Of a DNA stretch of 64,000 bases, positions 8,047 through 18,200 are shown piece after piece (position 1 is the first letter of the stretch; each line of letters begins with the position of its first letter). The DNA comes from UBA11346 sp038060575 (GTDB lineage: Bacteria > Planctomycetota > UBA11346), in assembly GCA_964652775.1 (NCBI GenBank), contig CAZZAM010000003.1:62001-126000 (forward strand). Reading direction: 5' to 3'. Position numbers and translations under genes: made by a program. The notes under the pieces are model-generated. The model ran no database searches, was not told where the DNA came from, and worked only from the letters and a program-made list of their open reading frames with translations.

Positions 8047-9207
8047 GTGCTAGTTCTGTTGGCGTGCGTCCTGAGTGCTTGTTGGTGTGCTGATCTTGCT
8101 GAACAAGCCACTCAGGTTCGCCAAGAAGCAGAATCCCAATTACAGCAACGTCGCACCGCCATCCTTGCCGAGCGCACCGCTTTGTCTGCACAGCTGCAAC
8201 AAACTGCTACCGACGCAGCAAGCGCACGAGCCGAGCGTGTCGCCGCTGAGGAAGCGCTGGCAAAGGTCGTCCAGGCCGAGCCACAACGCAAAGCCGACCA
8301 CGCTCGTCAAGACGCCGAACTGGATCACCTGGAACAACGCATCCGTGATCTCCAGCCACAATTGGCGCACCTCAATGCCGCGGCAACGAGCGACTCGCCG
8401 GTCACTGATCGCCACGGTCTGCAACGTACCGTTCCTGTGCTCGAACTTGGCCCTCGGCGCGTCGCATTAGGTCCCGACGAGGCTAGTCGCGGGGCCGTGC
8501 TTGATGGTCGCGTGGTCGGCCGACCGCTGCCTCCGTTTGCACCTGGTGTGATTCCGCTCGACGTGTCTGGGAGATTAGCAAACCAACAACCAACCCACAC
8601 TGGATTGGCCGGTTGGCTGGCAGCTGGACGCCTGTTCATCTGGCCAATTCTTGCCGTTGGTGCGATTGGCCTCTGGTTGACGGTGTGGCGACTGCGCTCG
8701 CTACTTGGCCAGCGTCCCAATCGCACGGCAGCGTCAGATGTGGTTCAGCTTATCCGTGAATCACGTCTCGACGAAGCTCGTGCCCGCTGCGCCGCAATCA
8801 GCGGTAATCTTGCAGCGATTCTGCGCTGCGGCATCGACCGCATCCATGATCCACGGCAAGCTCGCGAAGCCGCCATCGACGCTGAACTGATCGCCGCTGA
8901 ATCGCGACTCACGCGTGGCATCGGCATGCTGGTACTGCTTGCGAGCATCGCACCGCTCCTTGGCCTGCTTGGCACGGTCACTGGCATGATTGATCTCTTC
9001 GGCGTCATCGCGACTCAGGGTGCCGGCCAAGCACGCGGCCTGTCTGGCGGCATTAGCGAAGCCCTGATCACCACCCAAGCGGGCATGCTCGTCGCGGTCC
9101 CCCTCCTCGTTGCCCACGCTGTTTTGGTCCGCTTGAGCGAACGCCAGCGCTTGGTCCTCGAAGAAACCAGTGCCGCGATCCTCGCCGTGGAAAGCACGTC
9201 GCCATGA
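8047..9207 (+). CDS. exbB: ExbB/TolQ-type proton channel subunit with N-terminal coiled coil
   Basis: This 386-residue protein has a signal-like start (VLVLLACVLSACWC), a periplasmic coiled coil of about 110 residues, a linker, then a MotA/TolQ/ExbB domain with a first helix near residue 195 and a core of two helices. The core contains IAPLLGLLGTVTGMIDLF and GISEALITTQAGMLVAVP, both diagnostic of ExbB. The long N-terminal extension matches the TtpC-type ExbB of TonB2/TonB3 systems. The GTG at 8047 is chosen because it lies just past the palindrome and starts the signal peptide; no ribosome site is visible. Its stop overlaps the next gene by ATGA. Confidence 0.85.
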   Translation: MLVLLACVLSACWCADLAEQATQVRQEAESQLQQRRTAILAERTALSAQLQQTATDAASARAERVAAEEALAKVVQAEPQRKADHARQDAELDHLEQRIRDLQPQLAHLNAAATSDSPVTDRHGLQRTVPVLELGPRRVALGPDEASRGAVLDGRVVGRPLPPFAPGVIPLDVSGRLANQQPTHTGLAGWLAAGRLFIWPILAVGAIGLWLTVWRLRSLLGQRPNRTAASDVVQLIRESRLDEARARCAAISGNLAAILRCGIDRIHDPRQAREAAIDAELIAAESRLTRGIGMLVLLASIAPLLGLLGTVTGMIDLFGVIATQGAGQARGLSGGISEALITTQAGMLVAVPLLVAHAVLVRLSERQRLVLEETSAAILAVESTSP

Positions 9208-9662
9208 CCTGGTGGCATGCCGGCGGTGTCTTGATGCCGGTGATCCTACTCGTCGGGATGCTGCTCTACATCGTGTTGGCCGAACGCGCACTGGCGCTCT
9301 ACCGACGGAGATCACACATCTTGGCGCACGTTGATGGCGAATCGATCCGCGCCATTGCAACCGACACAACCGTTGAGTTGACGCGCGGCCTGTGGTTGGC
9401 ACGCGTGCTGTGTGCGGTGCTGCCGTTACTCGGCCTCATCGGCACCGTCATGGGCATAAGCGGATCATTCGCATCGCTGGCGAACGAGCCGAGCGGATTC
9501 CAGCAAGCAGGCGCAGGCGTTTCAACCGCGCTGATCAGCACGCAGTACGCATTGGCTCTCGCTGTTCCCGGCCTGATTCTGGAAGCATGGTTACGCGCCA
9601 GCGTGCGTCGCCATGCCGATGGCATCGCCATCGCCGTCGCGCGATCGCGGAGTCTCGCATGA
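9204..9662 (+). CDS. Second, short ExbB/TolQ-type subunit
   Basis: A 152-residue ExbB core without extension: helix 1 (GGVLMPVILLVGMLLYIVL), then VLPLLGLIGTVMGISGSF and GVSTALISTQYALALAVPG, the two-helix proton-channel signature. Together with ExbD it would form the inner-membrane motor that energises TonB. The presence of a long and a short ExbB in one operon is the layout of TtpC-containing TonB systems. Start and stop both overlap neighbours by four bases (ATGA), so translation is coupled. Confidence 0.9.
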   Translation: MTWWHAGGVLMPVILLVGMLLYIVLAERALALYRRRSHILAHVDGESIRAIATDTTVELTRGLWLARVLCAVLPLLGLIGTVMGISGSFASLANEPSGFQQAGAGVSTALISTQYALALAVPGLILEAWLRASVRRHADGIAIAVARSRSLA

Positions 9663-10069
9663 GACGCTGGCAACGTGGACGAACGGCGACGGGCGAGATC
9701 GTGCTGAATGTCATTCCGTTGATCGACGTGGTGTTTTTCCTGCTCGTCTTCTATGTGATGGCCTCGTCGTTTTTGCGCGAAGAAACCGTGCCGATTGATC
9801 GTCCAGCTAGCGCAGCGGCTCAGCCAGCGGAGGCAGGATTCGTCAGCGTCGCCGTTGCGCGTGATGGCAGCGTACACTGCGGAGGCCCAACCACGCTCGC
9901 TGCTCTGCCGGCCGCGATGCGCAGTGAACTACAACGGCAGGCAACCAACCGCTGTGTTGTGATAGCTGACGGAACTGTTTCCGTGCAATCTATTCTGCAG
10001 GTCATGGACGCATGTCGTGCTGGCGGCGCTACGTCGGTCGACATTGCGGCAACCGGAACGACACCATGA
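9659..10069 (+). CDS. exbD: ExbD/TolR-type subunit
   Basis: The 136-residue protein has a short cytoplasmic lead, one membrane helix with NVIPLIDVVFFLLVFYVMAS including the proton-carrying Asp of the ExbD/TolR family, and a periplasmic domain of about 90 residues. It partners the two ExbB proteins. The start ATG at 9659 overlaps the preceding stop. The frame is open much further upstream, but that translation lies inside exbB in another frame and has no family likeness. Confidence 0.9.
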   Translation: MRRWQRGRTATGEIVLNVIPLIDVVFFLLVFYVMASSFLREETVPIDRPASAAAQPAEAGFVSVAVARDGSVHCGGPTTLAALPAAMRSELQRQATNRCVVIADGTVSVQSILQVMDACRAGGATSVDIAATGTTP

Positions 10070-10728
10070 CCAGTGCTGTCATGCTTGCACCGCGTCCGTG
10101 GTTGAGCGCTCTGGCAATTGCTGGCATCGTGAATGTTATCATTGCTGGGTTGCTGTCATGGACCTCGGCCACACCGGTTTCGTCATCGGCACCAACGTTA
10201 CACGCACTGCATGTTTTGGCGCAGCAACCGCCACCACCAGTCGTACTTAAACCAGCGAGTCCACGGACCGCGCTCGCTCATCCACGGCAACAACAAACGC
10301 TGCCAGTACCACCGTTACTTGCGCTACCACTTGCAGTCAGCACGGATCAGCGTTTACCGCCACCACCAACAGACGCGTGGCTCAATCAACTTGCGCCACC
10401 TACTGCGGCTGGCGCCGGAACGGTGGGGTTGTCACTGGGCGAAGGACTCGACGAACAACCACGACCACTGGACGCTATTGATCTCCAGCGTTTTTATCCG
10501 CAGCGCGCTCGACGCGGACGAATGCATGCTACCGTGCGCCTTGAACTCACCATCGACCAGAATGGCAATGTCCTCCACGCCAACGTGCTCGACAACGACG
10601 GCATTCCGGAATTTGCTGATGCCAGCGTTCGTGCCGCGTTATCCATGCACTGGACCCCGCCAACCCGTGGCGGAAAGGCCGTGACTGGTCGGTTTGTCAC
10701 CGCGATCAAATGGCAGATGCCGCCATGA
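10066..10728 (+). CDS. tonB: TonB-type energy transducer
   Basis: A 220-residue protein with one N-terminal membrane helix (WLSALAIAGIVNVIIAGLL), a Pro-rich periplasmic stretch (QQPPPPVVLKP and PPPPTDAW), and a C-terminal TonB domain: YPQRARRGRMHATVRLELTI, then VLDNDGIPEFADASVRAAL and a closing beta strand. It would carry energy from the ExbB/ExbD motor to outer-membrane transporters, none of which is encoded in this window. It overlaps exbD and the TPR gene by ATGA. Confidence 0.88.
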   Translation: MTSAVMLAPRPWLSALAIAGIVNVIIAGLLSWTSATPVSSSAPTLHALHVLAQQPPPPVVLKPASPRTALAHPRQQQTLPVPPLLALPLAVSTDQRLPPPPTDAWLNQLAPPTAAGAGTVGLSLGEGLDEQPRPLDAIDLQRFYPQRARRGRMHATVRLELTIDQNGNVLHANVLDNDGIPEFADASVRAALSMHWTPPTRGGKAVTGRFVTAIKWQMPP

Positions 10729-11717
10729 TCCGAATTCAAGCACTCACCGTTTGGTGCGCGTTATCGGCTTGGTGCAGTGAAGCCCCATCGCGAGCAGTGA
10801 TAGAAGCGGCCCAGCGCCAAGACTGGCCAGCGGTCATCACCGCCTGCGCCGCAGACTTCAGCCGTGAACAATCGCATGATGGATTCTGGGTCCTCTATGC
10901 CCGCGCCGCGATCGAACATGATGATCTGCGTTTAGCTGCGTCTCTGATCGACGGCGCATTGTCACGCTTTCCAGCCAACTCCGATGTACGCCGCCTGGAA
11001 TTGGTTTACCTCAGTCGTTCCAAGCAAGCCGCGCCGTTACTCCGCGCCACCCAGGAATGGCTTCGTCTGCACGCTGATGATGTCGAAGCGTGGTCAGCAC
11101 GCGCGTGGGCTGCTGCCAACCTCGGCGACCTGGCCGGCGCGTGCGCAGCGCTTGAGGCAATCGTACTCATGCACCCCGATGACCAGCAACGACGTCGGCA
11201 ATTAGCCGAGCAACTACGCCATCAAGGTCTGAGTAGGGCGGCACTTGTTCACTATCAACTGCTTGTCGCACAAACCCCGTTGGATGTCGATCTCGTCGTA
11301 GCCGCCGCTACGTGCGCTGGCGATGCCAACAATCCTCGCCTGGGCAGAACGTGGCTGAACGCGCTGCCGGGCGGTCGTCAGCAACAACTTTTGTCGGCTC
11401 GTTTGGCGGTTCAAGCTGGCGATCAGGCCGCAGCCGTGGCAGCTTTGGACATACTGATCAGCAACGGTGAGAATGACGCTCGTGTATTGGTATGGGCCGG
11501 ACATCTCGCCGATCTGCGTGGCGATCTCGCTCGCGCCGAGGCGCTCTATAGTTCTGCTACGACTGCTGCGAAAGACGGGTCAGCAACGCTCCAATTAGCT
11601 GATCTCTACCGGCGAACCAATCGTACTGAGCAATCACGCCAACTGTTAGAGCGTCATCTTGCCGCATACCCTGGCGATGCTGCCGCTCGAACTATGCTGG
11701 AAGCACTCCGCCAATAA
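10725..11717 (+). CDS. Exported TPR-repeat protein, last gene of the TonB operon
   Basis: A 330-residue protein built of about eight helical TPR-like repeats, with recurrent A-x-x-L-G/D-A-A-L patterns such as WAAANLGDLAGACAALEAIV and LADLRGDLARAEALYSSA. A weak signal peptide (IQALTVWCALSAWC) suggests a periplasmic site. TPR proteins close many TonB2/TtpC operons, where they help system function. The ATG at 10725 overlaps the tonB stop. A hairpin at 11722-11752 follows its stop. Confidence 0.82.
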   Translation: MIRIQALTVWCALSAWCSEAPSRAVIEAAQRQDWPAVITACAADFSREQSHDGFWVLYARAAIEHDDLRLAASLIDGALSRFPANSDVRRLELVYLSRSKQAAPLLRATQEWLRLHADDVEAWSARAWAAANLGDLAGACAALEAIVLMHPDDQQRRRQLAEQLRHQGLSRAALVHYQLLVAQTPLDVDLVVAAATCAGDANNPRLGRTWLNALPGGRQQQLLSARLAVQAGDQAAAVAALDILISNGENDARVLVWAGHLADLRGDLARAEALYSSATTAAKDGSATLQLADLYRRTNRTEQSRQLLERHLAAYPGDAAARTMLEALRQ

Positions 11718-11721
11718 AACA

Positions 11722-11752
11722 CCCACCCTGCGGACGAATCCGACAGGGTGGG
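11722..11752. terminator. Hairpin between convergent genes
   Basis: The stem CCCACCCTG / CAGGGTGGG (11722-11730 with 11744-11752) also has an inner CGGA/TCCG pair. On the minus strand it is followed by TGTTTTATTGG, so it fits best as the terminator of the sigma-fusion gene ending at 11769. It may also stop the TonB operon from the other side. Confidence 0.7.
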
Positions 11753-11768
11753 CACATGCAACGCTGAC

Positions 11769-14282
11769 TCAGTTGGCGATTTTCTGCACGCCCATCTTGT
11801 TCCCAAGGATGGCCGCAGCACCAAGTGACAGCATACCCGACGCATCCCAGTGCATTTCACCGGTCTTGTCGTTGGTATCGGCGGTGAAGAAGGCGTAGGC
11901 CTCCGTAATCTCAAGCCGCTGTCGGTAATCGGTCAACTGCTTCTGTAATTCCGGCTTCACCATCGCTGCGAAGGGACTGAAGGTCTTAACCAACGCTGCA
12001 GGTCGCATCAAGATACAGAACTGCGGCGCCTTGGTTGGCAGAGCTGCGATCGCCTTGCGAATGTCGCTCTGCTTGGTGAAGCCACCCATTCGATCAATGC
12101 CCGCGAGACCGCCGGGATTCGTCGTGCAGATCAGCTTGCCTTGCTGGTAGCCCATACTGAAGGCACTCATACCAGCATACATGGTGACCGTGCCGTCAGC
12201 ATCACGCGTTTCGCCAGTCAGCGCGATTAGGTCGTCAGCAGTCGCCTGCGGCATGTCGATTTCGGCGGTGAACACCGGCATAGGAACACCGGGCTCAATC
12301 CAGGCCACGACGTTTCCATCAATAGTTGCTATCGCTGTCCTGACCTTTTGGACGATCTGAGCCGTCTTGGTTTTATCCTCGATTGGCAGTGTGAGAAGCA
12401 TCCCGTCGATCATGCTATCAAAGGCGACAGTCATCGCGCTCGTCTGAGTCGTTTGTGGATGCATGACGAATCCAGATGCCAGAAATGCGTTTTCTGGAAC
12501 AGCATCCAACCGCTTCAGATCCAGACGTGGATACGGCTGTGCATCTGCTAATGGTTTCAGTCCATCACCTATGACCGATGCGAATCGAATTCCGTCGTCG
12601 GTGACCGTCAACCGCATTGAAGTGCAGACTTTGGGTACCTTGCCAGGAATGCCGGGGTCAGTCCACATACTGGCTTCCAAATCAGCTTCTGGGGCAGCGG
12701 ATCGCTCGGCGAGTGGCAGCATCGTTGCCAGCGACGCCAGTTGCTTGCCGTGGAGTTCAAAGCGTGCGCCGTTCAACACCAGGCGACTTTCGTCAGTCCC
12801 TTTCTTCAACGTCCATCCATCGGCACTTGGACTGGCCGAATCAAAACCAAGACACGCACCGGCCTGCAATTGTTGTTTCATAAGACCTAACGCAGGAGCA
12901 TCTGCTGATGCAAATGCCAACCAGCCATGCAGCGACCCCATGGTATGCTGCAATGCTGCCGAAGGGTCTTCATCATGTTCGCTCAGTAGTTTGATCTGCG
13001 TGCTCAGACGCTCTTTGTCCGCGTCATTCGTCGCTTGGGCCAATTCCTGCTGCAGGAGCACGGCTTTTTGAGCCGACTGTTTCACCGCTTCCATCTGTTT
13101 ATGGGCCTTGTCCATAGTCTGTTTCGTAAACGCAATCTGGATTTGACTTCGTTCCGCACTGGTCGTCGCCTTGCGCATTTTGAGCTGCATGTCATATCCA
13201 GCAGCCCGATCTTCGGGTGTAGATATGGCATCCATACCAAGCACTAGCACGCCTTCGCGGACTGAAGCAATGGTGTTCAGCACGTCTTCGCCACCGGGCG
13301 GCATCAGTGCCATTTCCGGCACTTTGCGCAGGCGTGCGATGGTACGCGGGCCGTTGTTCCAACGCACAGCGCCCCAACCGCTGGCCTTCTCGGGATTGAT
13401 CTCGAAGTCCTCTCCCTCTGGTGGTGGATTAGCGACGACCGCCTTCACGACGGTCGGCTTGGTTATGGGTGATGTGATTGGAGCGTCGCTGCTGCTCGAC
13501 AAGATCACACCGGTGGTTGCACCACCGATGACCAGGAGAGAAGCGGCGACGATGGCAAAACGGGACATGTTCGATCTTTCGGGACGCGACCAGCGGACGA
13601 CACGGTCGGAAAGAGCGGCGGTCGTCCCCGCTCCTCCACCGGCCTGAGCCAGATCACGCAGATGGACCATCACCGTCGCCGGTACCGCCGCTTGTGCTTC
13701 TGCTTGTAAGCAGGTGAGCAATGCGGCTGCACTGAGCACCACACCACGTCCGGCCAGTTGCGTCCGCAGACGCGCGAGGCCGCGATTGAGGCGGTCTTTC
13801 ACGGTGCTCAGCCCCGCGTTGGTTTGCTGCGCTACCTCGGCCAGGGATCGCCCAGCAAGATAGTGCAACGTGACCGCTTCACGCTCGGCAGCAGGAAGTT
13901 CAGCCAAACAGGCATCTAGGTGATCCTCGAAGCCGGACATGGCCGCCTCCTCAGCAGCTGGTTGTGGTGGTGGTGCAGACAATTCGGCGCGCGTGCGCCG
14001 ATAACTATCACGCTTGGCATTGCGAACGACGTTGCTTGCCACCGTCATCAGCCAGGCCGCAAGGACCGGACTTGCCGCGGCTTGATCACGCTTTTGGGCG
14101 AGAACCAAGAACACAGCTTGGGTGGCATCATCGGCATCCGCAGCGCCCAACGCGCGACGGCAGCGATTGAACACCATCGGGGCGTAACGGGTCACGATGG
14201 CGTCGTAACCACGTTCATCTCCTGCTGCCCACGCCTTGGCGAGGTCAGTATCGGTTTGTTCAAGCACTGGAAGGTGATCCAT
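11769..14282 (-). CDS. ECF sigma factor fused to a membrane-anchored extracytoplasmic domain
   Basis: An 837-residue protein in three parts. Residues 1-180 are an ECF sigma factor: region 2 (YAPMVFNRCRRAL, DDATQAVFLVLAQ, LAAWLMTVASNVVRNAKRD) and region 4 (LPAAEREAVTLHYLAGRSL, then STVKDRLNRGLARLR). A membrane helix follows near residue 250 (AIVAASLLVIGGATTGVIL). The remaining 560 or so residues are predicted to lie outside the cytoplasm and resemble no family I recognise. Sigma factors with such C-terminal extensions are known in Planctomycetes. A membrane-tethered sigma could sense outside conditions directly or be released by proteolysis; both are inference. The ATG at 14282 has AGGAG nine bases upstream; 14306 is an alternative. 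Confidence 0.87.
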   Translation of the reverse strand: MDHLPVLEQTDTDLAKAWAAGDERGYDAIVTRYAPMVFNRCRRALGAADADDATQAVFLVLAQKRDQAAASPVLAAWLMTVASNVVRNAKRDSYRRTRAELSAPPPQPAAEEAAMSGFEDHLDACLAELPAAEREAVTLHYLAGRSLAEVAQQTNAGLSTVKDRLNRGLARLRTQLAGRGVVLSAAALLTCLQAEAQAAVPATVMVHLRDLAQAGGGAGTTAALSDRVVRWSRPERSNMSRFAIVAASLLVIGGATTGVILSSSSDAPITSPITKPTVVKAVVANPPPEGEDFEINPEKASGWGAVRWNNGPRTIARLRKVPEMALMPPGGEDVLNTIASVREGVLVLGMDAISTPEDRAAGYDMQLKMRKATTSAERSQIQIAFTKQTMDKAHKQMEAVKQSAQKAVLLQQELAQATNDADKERLSTQIKLLSEHDEDPSAALQHTMGSLHGWLAFASADAPALGLMKQQLQAGACLGFDSASPSADGWTLKKGTDESRLVLNGARFELHGKQLASLATMLPLAERSAAPEADLEASMWTDPGIPGKVPKVCTSMRLTVTDDGIRFASVIGDGLKPLADAQPYPRLDLKRLDAVPENAFLASGFVMHPQTTQTSAMTVAFDSMIDGMLLTLPIEDKTKTAQIVQKVRTAIATIDGNVVAWIEPGVPMPVFTAEIDMPQATADDLIALTGETRDADGTVTMYAGMSAFSMGYQQGKLICTTNPGGLAGIDRMGGFTKQSDIRKAIAALPTKAPQFCILMRPAALVKTFSPFAAMVKPELQKQLTDYRQRLEITEAYAFFTADTNDKTGEMHWDASGMLSLGAAAILGNKMGVQKIAN

Positions 14283-14359
14283 CTGCGAGGACTCCTGCAC
14301 CAACATATGTCCTCAGCATGGACACCTGGCCGGATCTTTCAGTCTTGTCACCCAAACTG

Positions 14360-15070
14360 TTAGAATAACGAGTTATACAGACTGCCTGGAATCAACGATG
14401 CCGACTGCTGCTGCTTGACCACCTGCAGCTCACGTTGCTCCTTGGTCGTCCGATTGCTGCCTTCAAGCGTCTGCTGCACCGTGGTTAGGTCTTCGACGCG
14501 TCCGGAAATGCGCTCGACCTGCTTGTTTGCCAGGTCGTTGTCAGTGGTCGTTTTCTCCTTCGCGGCGGCGAGCACTTTGGCAGCTTCGCGCAACTGACCT
14601 TCGCTGGCCGTGCTGAGATCGATTTTTCGCAGGTCCTTGAGCGACGAAATCGTGTCCGATGCCTTTGTTCCTAGCTCTTCCGGCTCGCTTATCGTGGCCC
14701 GCTTCACATCGTAGATTTTGTTGGTCAAGGTTTTGTCAGCCAGAGCATTCTTCTGCTCTTTGACTCCTTCATCAATCGCATCAAGTTCTTTGGTTAGCTC
14801 GAGCTGCAGTTTGCGTTTGTCTTCAGCGCTGATTCCTGGCTTGAGCGCTTGATCAATCGTGTCGCTCGCCTTGCTGACTTGGTCTTTCACCTTGGTGGTG
14901 CCATCACGAACTTTGGTTGCCTGCGTATAGCCCTTAGCCGCGTCACTGAGGCGTGCCTGGTTGGCGCGCTTGGCGCCGGAAACTGCTTCAGATGTCGCGT
15001 CGTTCGTCGTCTTGGTTGATCGTGTTGCCTGGTTGTACTGGTAACTCTTCACCAATTGATCAATACGCAT
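14360..15070 (-). CDS. Helical coiled-coil protein, unknown
   Basis: A 236-residue, highly charged protein rich in Lys, Thr, Ala and Glu, predicted to be helical throughout, with no signal peptide or membrane segment. The start is secure: GGAGG lies five bases before the ATG at 15070. The N-terminus (MRIDQLVKSYQYNQ) and hydrophobic C-terminal tail (SLIPGSLYNSLF) faintly recall the paired terminal helices of flagellin-like proteins, but this is not a firm resemblance. It lies upstream of the sigma-fusion gene on the same strand, 77 bases away. Confidence 0.65.
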   Translation of the reverse strand: MRIDQLVKSYQYNQATRSTKTTNDATSEAVSGAKRANQARLSDAAKGYTQATKVRDGTTKVKDQVSKASDTIDQALKPGISAEDKRKLQLELTKELDAIDEGVKEQKNALADKTLTNKIYDVKRATISEPEELGTKASDTISSLKDLRKIDLSTASEGQLREAAKVLAAAKEKTTTDNDLANKQVERISGRVEDLTTVQQTLEGSNRTTKEQRELQVVKQQQSASLIPGSLYNSLF

Positions 15071-15240
15071 GGCAGCCTCCGTGCTGACCAAGCTGACGGT
15101 TATCAGCCTTGGCGACGGTAGGATATGCCCGCTCGAGAACGGTTACAAGCAGCATCGGTAAAACCCGCACCGACTTGAGTCCTTCGTCTCAGCCTGGCGC
15201 CGGACAGGTGGTCGTTTGCAACCATCTACTGAACCAGTTG

Positions 15241-18200
15241 TTATGCGTTTGGCCCACGCCAGCGCAGAGCGCAGAACCCAGCCAACCCGAACAACAGGAC
15301 TGCGCCGCATAGCCAAAGCCACGGTCGCCACGACGACCGCAATGGCGTTAGAACTAATTCACCATCCAGTGCTCCACCTTGGCCACGCAACATCAAGACG
15401 TTACCTGTCGGCTCGCGCACCAATTCAATCCCTGTGAGTGCCGTGCCGTTGATGAGCGCAAGACCTGGTGGCATTTGTCCCATACCGAGCCCGCCGCCTC
15501 CGACGAGATGGAGCGCATCGTCCCAGGGAACCACCTGCGCTGATAGACGCGCCGGCTGATCCAGCGCTGACAGTCGATCAAGCGCAGGCCGCATTGACTT
15601 CTGTGCTATATCATTGTTGTTCCAACGATTTCCCAATTGATCGATGTTGAGCTGCCGACGACGATCAGCGCGGTTGCCATAGGCTCCTTTGATCTGCAGC
15701 TGCATTTCATTCAAACGCTGGCCATTGTCAGAAATCGCTTTGGTTGTCGATTGGACCTTTGACGACCACAGTGATGATGCCGCCGCCAGTCCGCGCAGTT
15801 CTGCGCTGCGTTGGCCGATGCTGATAAGATGATCCTTGAGTTCGCTATCGAGCACGGCGAGTTGTCCTTCAAGTCGCTTGAGACCAGCCTCATTCAGGCC
15901 ATCAACCGCCTGCAAACGCTGGATTTCATCGATCACGGCCTGGGCCCGATCAGCTGCGGCCTCTGCGGGATCAGCGTTCTGTAGTGCACCGCCAGAGCGC
16001 ACTAATTCCCAGCCAGGTGGGGCGGCGATCCGCCAAACGCTCGTGATGACTTTCAGTTCTCCGATCGTCGGAGGCAACAACCGGATTACACCATGACCTG
16101 ATGCGCGACTGCGCCACACGAGACCAACTCGCGTGGAGGCTTGACCAGGACGAAGCGTTGAAACCGGCAACCACATACTGCCAGAAACATCACGACGCAC
16201 GCGCACCGGATGTCCATCGACTCGCGCTTCCCACAGCTCAACCCCCTCGGGTACCCGTAGCGGAAATTGCTGTCGCGTCCGATTCACCACATGCCAGGTC
16301 GCCAAACCACGTAATTCGCCATCGGGAGCCACGCTCACCGAGCCATCAACCAAGGTGGCGAGTCCGTCAGCTCCAGTTGTGGCAGCTAACGGTTCACGCA
16401 CCAATCCAAGCGACCAGTCGGCCCGAGCAGCTTTCCACAACAAGCGGATCTGCTTGCGCTCGACCCCGTCAGGAAGCCGGGCAATCGGCGATTCCAATTC
16501 ACTGAGTCCGTCGATCTCCCGCTTAATAAGGCCAAGATCGTCTTCCTCGACCAGGGCAATCTGTTGTACGCAACGCAGACCATCAACCTGCGGGGCCTGC
16601 ATACGCACTGCGCCATCACTCCCAACGGGTAAATCAAGTTCGAGATCAATCGCAACTGGTGTCGCGCCTGTAGCCGCCATGCGTAACTGAAGAACGCCCT
16701 GATCGTTCTGCCAGCCACCCAAACCAACCCCGGTTACCGACACCAGCCGAGCACCGATTGGCAGGCGCATGGAAAGCCGATCAATCACCCCCTGTTCGGG
16801 CAGCGCATCGATATGCAACGACCAACGTACACCGTCGCGGCCGAGGATCACATAGTGTGATAACGTCGCCGTCGTCACTGCGGCATCGGTGGTCAGACGC
16901 ACAACTGGCGCGGCCGAACTCGGCAGCTCAGCCGCGGAACGCCAACGCTCACCCGCAAGCAACAGCAGTGCATTGGTGCGCAACAATTCTTGAATCATGC
17001 TATCAGGCGACAACGGACGAGCATCGCTGGCTTCTAGTCTGATGCGGGTGGCACCAGCATCGGCAACCGCCACGCGTAGTCGCCCAGCGACAACTCCGGT
17101 ACCAAGTGGCATCAGCGTGGGAATGACTGGTGAACGATCAAATGCCGATCGGTCGGCTTCTAGACGCATGTTGATGCGGGCTCCCGACGTCCACGGCGAG
17201 GCTGCGCTCAGCACCATCGCGCGCGCCGCGCCAGTTCCGGTTACTGCCCACGTTGTGGCACCATCGATTGATGCCACGCGCCACGGTGTAGGCAGAGCGA
17301 TACGGACACTCTCCTGCGCACCCTTGCCAGCGATGACGAGCATGCCGACTGCACGAGCGCGACCCTCACCGACGATAAGCGCAAGATCACGGGTTACCGA
17401 TAACTCATTGGCCAGTGACTCCCACGCGATGGTCAGACCGACAGGCTGATCGTCCCAGCGCACGGCTAGTGCCTCACCGTCGATCGGCTGTGCGCTTGCA
17501 AGCGCAGCGTGCTCGGGACGCAGAAAACGTTCTCCATCGGCTGCTGATAATCCAATGCGTCCGCGACTGACCGCCGCACCTGGCACCACCAGCGTCACTG
17601 CTGCGCGACCAGAACCACCGCTGCGCGCGACCATTCCCTGCAGGCGCACCTGCCGAGACGCGGCCGGTTCAGCAAAGGTTATCACCACTTGATTGCCATC
17701 CTGACGCCAGCCTGCCACGCCACTGCCTGCCAGCTCGGACAAGATAAGTCCCGACGGAACCACCAACCGCGCACTGCCCAGCGGCGCGCCAGCACTCGCC
17801 AGAGACACCACTGCCGACCACGCGACGTGACCCGCAGCAAGACGCACCGTCACGTTTTGCTCGACTGACAGGCGACTGTCCATCGGCGTCGCTTCAGCAG
17901 GTAACTGCCAACCCAGATCTATCGCTCCACCAGCAGTCGGCAGATCGGCTCGTCCATCGACCAACACCAATCCATCAGCAACCGGTCGCCACGGCATGGG
18001 CGCCCGTAGCCGGGCCTGACCACCAAGCGTTGGCGCGACGCGCAGCGAAATCCTGCGGCCACCAGCGCCATCAGTCGCCTTGCGGGTGAATTGAATCGCC
18101 AACAGCGCTTGCTGATCTCCCGCCAGCGAAACGACCAGTTGATCACCTTCGGTTTTCCAGGTCACGCGTCCGGGTGGCGGCGACGAACCACCAGAAAGCG

